The notes beneath the pieces were generated by a model. That model made no database searches, was not told the DNA's origin, and was given only the letters and a program-made list of their open reading frames with translations. From positions 1 to 6,678 of the forward strand of contig DCPV01000142.1 in the NCBI GenBank assembly GCA_002323775.1: 6,678 nucleotides of DNA, given 5' to 3'. This DNA comes from Firmicutes bacterium UBA1535. Its GTDB lineage: Bacteria > Bacillota > Clostridia > Tissierellales > Sedimentibacteraceae. Position 1 is the stretch's first letter; each line of letters starts with the position of its first letter. Position numbers and translations under genes: made by a program. Shown in pieces: positions 1 to 5,782 of the stretch.

Positions 1-1
1 A

Positions 2-394
2 TTAATAGCTAATTTTATAAATGTAATATGCGATAAAAAACAAATTCTTGAATGTAAACTTGGTGAAGTCCTAACTTTATTAAATATATTTGATTTTAGT
101 CCATGCGAGATTGACTCTGTAATGGATTATATTAAAGAACTTCAATCAATTGCATTTAAAGATGAATTTGAAATATCAAAATTAATTAAAAATAATTCTA
201 AAGAACTAAATAAATTTATTGATAAAAAGTGTTGCAACTTCCGTGAATTAATTAATTTCAATATTTGTGTAACATGTAAGTTAGTTTCTCTTTTATCAAA
301 TTTTAATAGAGAATGTAAAAACAAAAATGAATGTGACTCATGTCTGTGTCCATGTCCATGTAGTTGTGACAATGACTCTATGGGAAATTATTAA
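2..394 (+). CDS. 3' end of an unrecognised cysteine-rich protein
   Basis: The reading frame is open from base 2 to the TAA at 392-394, giving 130 visible residues; the start lies left of the window. An internal ATG at 122 has no Shine-Dalgarno and the open frame continues upstream of it, so I treat that ATG as Met41 of the visible part, not the start. The body is Lys/Asn/Ile/Leu-rich and probably helical. It carries Cys at 10, 18, 35, a CC pair at 77-78 and a CxxC at 89-92. The tail is dense in Cys (105, 111, 114, 116, 118, 120, 122) and reads CLCPCPCSC, followed by an acidic/polar end. That gives 14 Cys in 130 residues. No membrane segment or signal peptide is visible. I do not recognise the family. 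Metal binding or disulfide cross-linking, as in spore-coat-type proteins, are guesses from composition only. Confidence 0.75.
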   Translation, partial: LIANFINVICDKKQILECKLGEVLTLLNIFDFSPCEIDSVMDYIKELQSIAFKDEFEISKLIKNNSKELNKFIDKKCCNFRELINFNICVTCKLVSLLSNFNRECKNKNECDSCLCPCPCSCDNDSMGNY

Positions 395-445
395 AATAAC
401 TCCTTCTTCATATACTTTTGATAAATATTTGGAGAAGGAGTTATT
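395..445 (+). promoter_or_regulatory. 13-bp perfect hairpin after the Cys-rich gene
   Basis: AATAACTCCTTCT (395-407) is exactly complementary to AGAAGGAGTTATT (433-445), with a 25-base loop. It begins directly after the stop codon at 392-394, which suits a transcript end. On the + strand, however, no T-run follows (the next bases are ATGAGATATTC), so it is a poor standard intrinsic terminator. The right arm contains AAGGAG (435-440), placed like a Shine-Dalgarno for the ATG at 446. The hairpin could therefore hide a ribosome-binding site instead of, or as well as, ending transcription. Confidence 0.5.
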
Positions 446-472
446 ATGAGATATTCTTTATTCCTATCCTAA
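446..472 (+). CDS. Possible 8-codon leader ORF (MRYSLFLS)
   Basis: The ATG at 446 sits five bases after AAGGAG (435-440) and is followed by seven sense codons and TAA (470-472). The Shine-Dalgarno and spacing are good, but the SD lies inside the right arm of the hairpin at 395-445. The last codons overlap TCCTATCCT (462-470), which is complementary to the ribosome-binding region of the acetyltransferase gene at 656. Such a short ORF can arise by chance in AT-rich DNA, or it could be the remnant of a gene. Translation is unproven. Confidence 0.25.
   Translation: MRYSLFLS
462..470 (+). promoter_or_regulatory. Anti-Shine-Dalgarno stretch complementary to 643-651
   Basis: TCCTATCCT (462-470) pairs without mismatch to AGGATAGGA (643-651). 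The target overlaps the last three bases of the AAGGAGG Shine-Dalgarno (639-645) and the purine run just before the ATG at 656. If both stretches are on one transcript, pairing would lower translation of the acetyltransferase. A ribosome on the leader ORF 446-472 would cover the first strand. The complementarity is seen; the regulatory role is inferred. Confidence 0.3.
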
Positions 473-514
473 AAAAATATTAATAATTCTCATAGCCATG
501 TACCCTTATATAAT

Positions 515-542
515 TTGACAGATAAATTTTAATATTAATTAT
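515..542 (+). promoter_or_regulatory. Candidate sigma-A promoter for the first acetyltransferase
   Basis: A perfect -35 hexamer TTGACA is at 515-520. After 16 bases comes AATTAT (537-542), which matches TATAAT at four of six positions. A better -10-like TATGAT (587-592) has no good -35 at the usual distance. The hexamer is notable, but AT-rich DNA gives many partial -10 matches, so the exact promoter is uncertain. Use of this promoter would exclude the leader ORF at 446-472 from the transcript. Confidence 0.3.
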
Positions 543-655
543 TACGTTTTTCAACAGTAATTTTATAGTTGATTTTAATAGTTTAATATGATAAACTTTT
601 GCAAGATATTACAAATAAATTAATTATAAAATAGATTTAAGGAGGATAGGAGAGA

Positions 656-1111
656 ATGGAATATAGGTTTGCAGTACCAAATGATTTATCGAAGTGGTTG
701 GAAGTTGCGGATGATGTTGGTGAAGTTATGAGAGTACCAAATATGGGGAATGATGAGAATTTTTTAGAATATGCAAAGAGAAAGCTTGTGCAAAACGATG
801 CAATTATGGCTTGTGATGTTGTTAACAATGATTGTGCAGGGTTTATTGGATTTTCGAGACATAATAACAGTATAACTTGGCTTGGTGTAAAACATAAGTA
901 CCAAAATCAAGGGATAGGTTCAAGACTTTTATCTTTAGCTCTGTGTGAATTAGATGCTGGAAAACTTATAACAGTAAATACATATCCTAGAAATTACTTA
1001 CCGGGGAGATCTGCGAGAAATCTATATTTTAAATACGGTTTTATTGAAAAAGACGGAGAATCTTTCTTTATTGATAATTTAGAAATGGTAGAGCTTTCAA
1101 TTATTCCTTAA
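656..1111 (+). CDS. GNAT-family N-acetyltransferase (first of two)
   Basis: This 151-residue protein has the length of a single GNAT domain, which transfers acetyl from acetyl-CoA to an amine on a small molecule or protein. The acetyl-CoA pyrophosphate loop (motif A) is clear at residues 76-92, with strand WLGVKHKY followed by Q83-N-Q-G86-I-G88 and the helix SRLLSLAL. Motif B follows at 120-130 (ARNLYFKYGFI), and a further 23 residues after Gly128 supply the last strands, so the fold looks complete. There is no signal peptide or membrane segment, so it should be cytosolic. The start is supported by AAGGAGG (639-645) ten bases before the ATG. The substrate cannot be read from the sequence. It is not an obvious duplicate of the GNAT gene that follows; similarity is limited to the shared motifs. 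Possible control by the upstream anti-SD element is given separately. Confidence 0.9.
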   Translation: MEYRFAVPNDLSKWLEVADDVGEVMRVPNMGNDENFLEYAKRKLVQNDAIMACDVVNNDCAGFIGFSRHNNSITWLGVKHKYQNQGIGSRLLSLALCELDAGKLITVNTYPRNYLPGRSARNLYFKYGFIEKDGESFFIDNLEMVELSIIP

Positions 1112-1130
1112 TTTTATTAATTCGAAAAAT

Positions 1131-1168
1131 AGGACAGTAAATACATGTAAAAGTTGTATGACTGTCTT
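1131..1168 (+). terminator. Hairpin between the two acetyltransferase genes
   Basis: AGGACAGT (1131-1138) pairs with ACTGTCTT (1161-1168) with one G-U pair. Inside it ATACA (1141-1145) pairs with TGTAT (1155-1159), making an interrupted stem. The sequence after it (GATAATAATTTATATAT) is AT-rich but lacks a true T-run, so termination would be weak. A protein-binding inverted repeat ahead of the next gene is the alternative. Confidence 0.35.
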
Positions 1169-1207
1169 GATAATAATTTATATATTTAATAAGAGAATTT
1201 ATATTAT

Positions 1208-1212
1208 AGGAG
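1208..1212 (+). promoter_or_regulatory. Ribosome-binding site that picks the second ATG
   Basis: AGGAG (1208-1212) lies only three bases before the ATG at 1216 but nine before the in-frame ATG at 1222. The first spacing is too tight for normal initiation, so translation most likely begins at 1222 and the Met-Ala ahead of it is not made. Confidence 0.65.
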
Positions 1213-1221
1213 TAGATGGCT

Positions 1222-1725
1222 ATGAATTCAACAGATTATGTGTTTGATCCAGATAATCCTTGGATTTGTCAGGAGTTTATTATTTATAGAAAAAACTTTG
1301 ATAAAAAAATAGACAAGTCAATGTTAACTGTAAAAACATTTGATATAAATTTAGTTAAGGATTATTGTGTGCTACTTGAGGATGCATTTAATTTTCAAGT
1401 TCCAACATCTAGTGGTTTAGATGATGCAATAAAATATATGAGTGATTTAAGTACAAAAGATTACTTTAAAAATTCATTCAAATCATTTTGGAAGGAAAAT
1501 GAACTTATAGGGTTTTATTGGCTTAATGATAATGTTGTAGACAAGCTGGTGGTAAAACCCAGTTGTCAGAGATTAGGCTATGGTACATATTTACTAACTC
1601 ATGCTTTTGAGAATATTTTTTCAAATAATGACTATGAATACGCATTACTTGATTGTTTACTGCAAAATAAAAATGGTTTAGCTTTTTATAAAAAGTACGG
1701 ATTGATTGAAGGTAAGATAGAATAG
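1222..1725 (+). CDS. GNAT-family N-acetyltransferase (second), probably C-terminally short
   Basis: From the preferred ATG the protein has 167 residues. Residues 1-60 are an N-terminal extension with an FDPDNPW segment near residue 8. The acetyl-CoA site is in the second half: strand VDKLVVKP (107-113), then Q116-R-L-G119-Y-G121 and helix TYLLTHAF. Motif B is NGLAFYKKYGL (151-161). The protein stops only seven residues after Gly160, whereas the neighbouring GNAT has 23 residues after the matching Gly. The final beta-strands of the domain therefore seem to be missing. The bases after TAG do not restore an obvious GNAT end in another frame. It may be a naturally short variant or a gene damaged at its 3' end. 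The substrate is unknown. It lies 110 bases after the first GNAT, with a hairpin between, so co-transcription is uncertain. The transcript should end at the terminator at 1828-1876. Confidence 0.8.
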   Translation: MNSTDYVFDPDNPWICQEFIIYRKNFDKKIDKSMLTVKTFDINLVKDYCVLLEDAFNFQVPTSSGLDDAIKYMSDLSTKDYFKNSFKSFWKENELIGFYWLNDNVVDKLVVKPSCQRLGYGTYLLTHAFENIFSNNDYEYALLDCLLQNKNGLAFYKKYGLIEGKIE

Positions 1726-1827
1726 TTGCAAAAATAATTAAAATTTCAATAAATAAATCTATATTTTATTCCACTCTTACCACTTTAGAATTTATATAAT
1801 TTTTACTGATGTTTTTTTAATGATTTC

Positions 1828-1876
1828 AATACCACTATTATTTATATAAAATGTAAATAATAGTGGTATTTTTTTA
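1828..1876 (+). terminator. Strong intrinsic terminator
   Basis: A 17-bp perfect stem is formed by 1828-1844 (AATACCACTATTATTTA) and 1854-1870, with a nine-base loop. The T-run TTTTTTT (1869-1875) begins within the last stem bases. The orientation is + strand only, since no T-run exists on the other side. It closes the acetyltransferase transcript about 100 bases after the stop codon and insulates it from the peptidase operon. Bases 1726-1827 hold nothing else that I recognise. Confidence 0.9.
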
Positions 1877-1914
1877 GCCAAAATAGAGCTATATAATATA
1901 TATTTTTTAAATTT

Positions 1915-1933
1915 GTTTAAAAACTGTTTAAAC
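1915..1933. promoter_or_regulatory. 19-bp inverted repeat, possible operator
   Basis: GTTTAAA (1915-1921) and TTTAAAC (1927-1933) form a perfect inverted repeat around a five-base centre. The right half includes the full palindrome GTTTAAAC (1926-1933). The two GTTTAAA copies also repeat directly with an 11-bp period, about one helical turn. The symmetry suits a dimeric regulator, but AT-rich palindromes also arise by chance. Confidence 0.3.
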
Positions 1934-1945
1934 TTTTCATGTAAG

Positions 1946-1959
1946 GGAAATATATTTCC
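1946..1959. promoter_or_regulatory. 14-bp perfect palindrome, possible operator
   Basis: GGAAATATATTTCC reads the same on both strands with no spacer. It begins 13 bases after the inverted repeat at 1915-1933. With GC pairs at both ends and seven-base half-sites, it is a plausible dimer-binding site. No regulator gene is visible in the window to pair it with. Confidence 0.3.
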
Positions 1960-2030
1960 ACCAATATTAATACCAATGCAACCATTAATATAATTACCAT
2001 TATTTTACTTTTTGTTTCAATAGCTCCTTA

Positions 2031-2055
2031 TACTTTAAAACACTTGTACTTTAAA
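2031..2055 (+). repeat. Two copies of TACTTTAAA, 16 bp apart
   Basis: TACTTTAAA occurs at 2031-2039 and 2047-2055. The first copy overlaps TATACTTT (2029-2036), which is inverted at AAAGTATA (2082-2089). The spacing and position, 165-190 bases before the dipeptidase start, would fit a regulator site or a 5'-leader fold. No known motif is matched. Confidence 0.3.
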
Positions 2056-2220
2056 CTATAGAACTAAGAAAAAAGAGTAAAAAAGTATAAAAAATGTGTT
2101 ATGGGGGATTACTATTATTTAATAATAATATAATAATTTTTTAAATCCTTATTATTAGCGAAAACATTAAATTTAATATATTATATTAATATTTTTACAA
2201 AAACATTATAGGAGGAATAG

Positions 2221-3657
2221 ATGTCAAATTTGCAAAATATAGAACCAAAAAAAGTATTTAACTGGTTTTATGAATTAAACCAAATTCCTAGATGTTCTGG
2301 GGATGAAAAGAGGGCAAGTGATTTTCTTGTAAACTTTGCAAAAGAAAGAAATTTGGAGGTTTATCAAGATGAGGCGTACAATGTTATAATAAAAAAACAA
2401 GCATCAAAAGGATATGAAAATTCAGATCCTGTAATTATTCAAGGACATATGGATATGGTATGTATAAAGGGAGAGGACTCAAATCATGATTTCACAAAAG
2501 ACCCTATAGAAATTATTGTACAAGATGATATCATGAGAGCAAATAATACTACTCTAGGTGGTGATGATGGTATTGCAGTAGCTTATGGTCTTGCCATACT
2601 GGACTCTGATGATTTAAAGCATCCGCTTATTGAACTGTTAATTACAACAAGTGAAGAAACCGGAATGGACGGAGTCCATGCCTTAACTAATGAGCATTTA
2701 TCCGGCAAAATTCTTCTAAATATAGATTCCGAGGAAGAAGGAGTTTTCTTAGTAAGCTGTGCAGGTGGAGCCAATATAATTACTACATTTAAGCTTGAAA
2801 AAGAAAATAAAAGTGGAAATGGATTAGAAATTAAGATATCAGGTCTTAAAGGTGGACACTCTGGTATGGAGATAATTAAGCAAAGGGCAAATGCCATTAA
2901 ATTACTTGGAAGAATTTTAGATAAGTGCAATAAAAGCGATAATATAAGACTATCTAAAATTAGTGGCGGCACAAAACACAATGCTATACCAAGTGATGCA
3001 ATAGCAGTTATATCAACTGAGGACATAGACAATGCAAAAAAGATTATAGATAATCTTACAACAGATTTTAAGGAAGAATATCGTGTAGAAGATACTGGAT
3101 TAAATATAGAAGTAAATAAAGTTAAGGTAGAAGATATCTACACTGAAAAATTAAGTAATGATTTAATTGACTATATCATGATGGTTCCTGATGGAGTCCA
3201 ATATATGTCAAAGGATATTGAAGGATTAGTTCAAACCAGTTTAAATAATGCTATTCTTGAAGAAAAAGATAATTATATTCAAATAACCACTTCTGTGCGT
3301 TCAGCCTCTAGCAGTTCTTTAAGGGAAATTTTAAATAAACTTACGGTTATTGCAAAAAGAACTAATGCAAATGCAGAGGAGAAAAGTGCCTATCCTGCTT
3401 GGCAATTTGATAAGAATTCAAAAATTAGGGAAAAGGCAGTTAAAGTGTACGAGGATTTGTTTGGTAAAGAGCCAGAAGTAAGTGCAATCCATGCAGGTCT
3501 TGAATGTGGACTGTTGAAGGAAATCTTACCAAACACTGATATGATAAGCTTTGGTCCAAATCTATATGATGTTCATACTGAGAAAGAACACTTAAGCATT
3601 TCTTCTGTCCAAAGAGTATGGAGTTTTCTTGTAAAATTACTTGAAGAATTAAAATAA
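2221..3657 (+). CDS. pepD: Aminoacyl-histidine (nonspecific) dipeptidase, M20 family
   Basis: This cytosolic di-zinc peptidase hydrolyses dipeptides, including Xaa-His, to free amino acids. At 478 residues it is close to the family's usual ~485. The metal and catalytic residues are all present: H76 and D78 in IIQGHMDMV, bridging D115 in LGGDDG, general base E145 and E146 in TTSEETG, D169 in LLNIDSEEE, and H452 near the end (YDVHTEK). As recalled, the Vibrio alginolyticus PepD ligands are 80, 82, 119, 149, 150 and 173; each lies a constant four residues higher than here, which supports the assignment. GLKGGHSGMEI (208-218) marks the start of the inserted lid/dimer domain, which continues to about 390. 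There is no signal peptide. The start is fixed by AGGAGG (2210-2215) five bases before the ATG. The transporter gene follows after 17 bases with no terminator between, so the two are surely co-transcribed. Exact dipeptide preference cannot be read from sequence. Confidence 0.94.
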   Translation: MSNLQNIEPKKVFNWFYELNQIPRCSGDEKRASDFLVNFAKERNLEVYQDEAYNVIIKKQASKGYENSDPVIIQGHMDMVCIKGEDSNHDFTKDPIEIIVQDDIMRANNTTLGGDDGIAVAYGLAILDSDDLKHPLIELLITTSEETGMDGVHALTNEHLSGKILLNIDSEEEGVFLVSCAGGANIITTFKLEKENKSGNGLEIKISGLKGGHSGMEIIKQRANAIKLLGRILDKCNKSDNIRLSKISGGTKHNAIPSDAIAVISTEDIDNAKKIIDNLTTDFKEEYRVEDTGLNIEVNKVKVEDIYTEKLSNDLIDYIMMVPDGVQYMSKDIEGLVQTSLNNAILEEKDNYIQITTSVRSASSSSLREILNKLTVIAKRTNANAEEKSAYPAWQFDKNSKIREKAVKVYEDLFGKEPEVSAIHAGLECGLLKEILPNTDMISFGPNLYDVHTEKEHLSISSVQRVWSFLVKLLEELK

Positions 3658-3674
3658 ATTAAGGAGAAATTTAA

Positions 3675-5612
3675 ATGCAAAATGATTCAAAAAAATTACC
3701 TAAACAAGCATATGGTGGAGTAAAGGGAGAGGATTATATTCCATTTGTTCCCGTAACTGAGCCTGTGCCAGAATCAACAGGTCACTCAATCATTATGGGA
3801 ATTATATTTGCAGTAATATTTGCTGCTGCAAACACCTATCTGGGACTTAAGGTAGGTCTTACTATTTCAGCAGGTATACCGGGCGCAATACTTGCAACTG
3901 GATTGTTAAAGTCTATATTTAAAAGAAATAGTATACTGGAAGCAAACTATGTAGCATCCCTATCGGCTGTAGGAGAATCAATTGCTGGTGGTATTATATT
4001 TGTATTGCCGGCTATTATATTAATAGGATTTAATCTATCTCTTATTACAGTAGCGGTAGTTACAATTGTTGGTGGAATTATGGGTGTGTACTTTATAATT
4101 CCTGTTCGTAAATACTTGATAGTGCAAGAGCATGGAACATTAATTTATCCTGAATCCATGGCTCAAGCAGAGGTTTTGGTAAATGCAAATCAAGGCGGTC
4201 AAGGGTTTAAATCTGTTTTAAAAGGTCTTGGAGTAGGACTGGGATACAAGATAGTATCCGGTGGTCTTGGTCTATGGAATGAAACGGCTTCATATGTAAT
4301 AACTGCTTATCAGGGAGCAATGATAGGTATGGATACATTAGCTTCTCTTTTGGGAGTTGGATTTATTGTCGGAACAGGTACTTCAATACTAATGTTTGCA
4401 GGATCTGTAGTGGCATGGCTTGGTTTTATTCCACTTATTAAATTTTTTGGAGTTTATGCGTCCACACCTATTTTCCCATCGGATATGCTAATTGCTGACA
4501 TGTCGGCTACACAAATTTGGTCTAACTATATAAAGTATATGGGAGCCGGTGCTGTAGCTATGGGAGGTTTTATTTCATTAGCCAAATCCTTGCCTACTAT
4601 ATTCACATCCTTTAAAGAAGCTATGGGTGGGCTTGGAAAAGGTGAAAAAACTAATGATAGATTAAATGAAGAACCGTCTATTATGTGGGTACTAATAGCA
4701 GCTATATTTGGATTTGTATTAACTTGGATAGTACCTTCAATAAATGCAGGTCCGGTAGGAGGAATCCTCGCTGTTCTATTTTCCTTTTTCTTTTCAGTAG
4801 TTTCAGCTAGAATGGTTGAGGTAATTGGAGCGAGTAACAATCCTGTATCCGGGATGACTATAGCAACACTTCTTATTATAGCCTCAGTGTATAAGGCAAT
4901 GGGATTTACTGGAGCGGAAGGCATGAAAGTAGTTTTATTGGCCGCAGGTGTTGTATGTGTTGCAATAGCTGTTGCTGGAGGAGTTGCTCAGTCCTTGAAA
5001 GCCACATATGTTTTAGGCGGAAGTCCTAGGAAAGTTCAACATGGTATGTTTATAGCATTAGCTGTAGCATCATTTATGGGTGGAGCAACTGTTTTGCTTT
5101 TACATCGTGCTTATAGTATAGGATCTGAGCAAGTTACAGCTCCTCAGGCAACACTAATGAAATTGATTGTAAAAGGTATTATGACAGGGCAGCTTCCTTG
5201 GACACTTGTTATCATAGGGGCAATAGTAGCATTATTCTGTGCTTTTGCAGGTCTTCCTATTTTGCCGGTTGCCTTAGGTATTTATTTACCAATATCATTA
5301 AATACTGCAATTTTCTTTGGAGGACTTATTCGTAAATTTGTAGAAATGAGATTTAAGAAAGACGAAGCTAAGTTAGATACAGCAGTTGAAAGAGGTACAT
5401 TAATTGCCTCTGGTCTTGTTGCGGGAGATGCACTTACAGGTATATTAATAGGAGTATTTGCTGCATTAAATATCAAAACTGATTTCCTTGCTGGAATTAT
5501 ACCAAATGAATCCTTGAAGAACCTAGTAAGTCTAGGAATATTTGTACTACTTGCTATATGGCTATACAATTATTCTTGTAGGTTTAAAAAGATTAGCGAT
5601 AATGTAAGATAA
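3675..5612 (+). CDS. OPT-family oligopeptide transporter
   Basis: This 645-residue integral membrane protein has many hydrophobic segments from about residue 38 to 632, a usual size for bacterial OPT proteins. The family imports small peptides, probably driven by ion gradients; some members carry metal chelates. Conserved-looking segments are NTYLGLKVGLTISAGIPGA (53-71), VGESIAGGIIFVLPA (99-113), SNNPVSGMT (387-395), LKATYVLGGSPRKVQ (441-455), LPVALGIYLP-like LPILPVALGIYLPI (527-540) and ERGTLIASGLVAGDALTG (572-589). The N-terminal 35 residues are polar and should be cytoplasmic, as should the charged loop GKGEKTNDRLNEEP (321-334). There is no cleavable signal. AAGGAG (3661-3666) lies eight bases before the ATG. 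It is the second gene of an operon with the dipeptidase, which suggests it supplies peptides cut by that enzyme. Peptide rather than siderophore transport is inferred from this neighbour. Confidence 0.92.
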   Translation: MQNDSKKLPKQAYGGVKGEDYIPFVPVTEPVPESTGHSIIMGIIFAVIFAAANTYLGLKVGLTISAGIPGAILATGLLKSIFKRNSILEANYVASLSAVGESIAGGIIFVLPAIILIGFNLSLITVAVVTIVGGIMGVYFIIPVRKYLIVQEHGTLIYPESMAQAEVLVNANQGGQGFKSVLKGLGVGLGYKIVSGGLGLWNETASYVITAYQGAMIGMDTLASLLGVGFIVGTGTSILMFAGSVVAWLGFIPLIKFFGVYASTPIFPSDMLIADMSATQIWSNYIKYMGAGAVAMGGFISLAKSLPTIFTSFKEAMGGLGKGEKTNDRLNEEPSIMWVLIAAIFGFVLTWIVPSINAGPVGGILAVLFSFFFSVVSARMVEVIGASNNPVSGMTIATLLIIASVYKAMGFTGAEGMKVVLLAAGVVCVAIAVAGGVAQSLKATYVLGGSPRKVQHGMFIALAVASFMGGATVLLLHRAYSIGSEQVTAPQATLMKLIVKGIMTGQLPWTLVIIGAIVALFCAFAGLPILPVALGIYLPISLNTAIFFGGLIRKFVEMRFKKDEAKLDTAVERGTLIASGLVAGDALTGILIGVFAALNIKTDFLAGIIPNESLKNLVSLGIFVLLAIWLYNYSCRFKKISDNVR

Positions 5613-5632
5613 AATTATAATGACAGGCAAAT

Positions 5633-5735
5633 AGTGTAAATAGTAAAAGAAAAAATAACCCGTATTGTGTTGAGTAATCAATGTTATACGGGTTTATTAT
5701 TTATACTTTCACTTGATTTTGAAAGTGTAAATAGT
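5633..5735 (+). repeat. 12-bp direct repeat flanking the operon terminators
   Basis: AGTGTAAATAGT occurs exactly at 5633-5644 and 5724-5735, 91 bases apart. The repeat brackets the first terminator, and its second copy forms part of the right arm of the second hairpin. It could be a small duplication or paired protein sites. The intervening DNA does not look like a mobile element. Confidence 0.5.
5657..5700 (+). terminator. Intrinsic terminator of the peptidase-transporter operon
   Basis: AACCCGTAT (5657-5665) pairs perfectly with ATACGGGTT (5686-5694). Inside, TTGA (5670-5673) and TCAA (5678-5681) extend the hairpin with G-U pairs on the outer side. The right side is followed by TTTATTATTTAT. 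On the left an A-run (AAAAGAAAAAATAA) would give a strong T-run on the opposite strand, so it may work in both directions. It lies 44 bases after the transporter stop codon. Confidence 0.8.
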
Positions 5736-5745
5736 TTTTTCTTTT
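5701..5745 (+). terminator. Second, tandem intrinsic terminator
   Basis: Bases 5701-5710 (TTATACTTTC) pair with 5721-5730 (GAAAGTGTAA) over ten pairs, including one G-U, around a ten-base loop. The T-run TTTTTTCTTTT (5735-5745) follows four bases later. It directly abuts the first terminator, giving a tandem pair. Confidence 0.65.
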
Positions 5746-5782
5746 CTGAAAAATATATTTAATTTTTAAAAAAGAAAAAACT
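5733..5782. repeat. 13-bp T/A-rich inverted repeat
   Basis: AGTTTTTTCTTTT (5733-5745) is the exact reverse complement of AAAAGAAAAAACT (5770-5782), with a 24-base centre. The T-run of the second terminator is thus one arm. The same T-run is also complementary to AAAAGAAAAAA (5645-5655) upstream of the first hairpin, so several mutually exclusive folds are possible in the RNA. Confidence 0.5.

Larger units (their letters stand above)
1877..2209 (+). other. Long AT-rich upstream region of the peptidase-transporter operon
   Basis: No ORF of useful length is present on either strand. Perfect TATAAT hexamers occur at 1892-1897, 1989-1994 and 2129-2134, but none has a convincing -35 at 16-18 bases. 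TATACT (2029-2034) and TATAGA (2057-2062) are other -10 candidates, the latter 17 bases after TTTAAA. The operon promoter must lie here, because a strong terminator precedes the region, but I cannot choose between these. I do not recognise a T-box or other riboswitch. A short palindrome pair and a direct repeat are listed separately. Confidence 0.6.

Noticed and set aside
142..372. 76-codon open frame on the - strand opposite the Cys-rich gene
   Set aside because: It is fully antisense to a longer open frame, has no ribosome-binding site, and shows no recognisable protein features.
637..828. 63-codon open frame on the - strand
   Set aside because: It overlaps the start of a clear GNAT gene in antisense and looks like a shadow frame.
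2100..2160. AAT-rich tract resembling a microsatellite
   Set aside because: The AATAAT units are short and interrupted, as expected from the strong AT bias of the region.
1877..2220. Riboswitch or T-box ahead of the peptidase operon
   Set aside because: I could not find a T-box sequence (TGGNACCGCG-like), a specifier stem or any known aptamer core, and no terminator lies just before the start codon.
2583..3032. 149-codon open frame on the - strand
   Set aside because: It lies inside the dipeptidase gene, whose catalytic motifs are intact; the antisense product has no family signature.
4526..4924. 132-codon open frame on the - strand
   Set aside because: It is antisense to the transporter's membrane segments and rich in Ile/Pro/Ala, as expected from reversed hydrophobic codons.
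5282..5569. 95-codon open frame on the - strand
   Set aside because: It is antisense to the conserved C-terminal part of the transporter, with no start site support.
5645..5723. Possible tiny mobile element between the AGTGTAAATAGT repeats
   Set aside because: The 79 bases lack terminal inverted repeats at their ends and are explained by two terminator hairpins.
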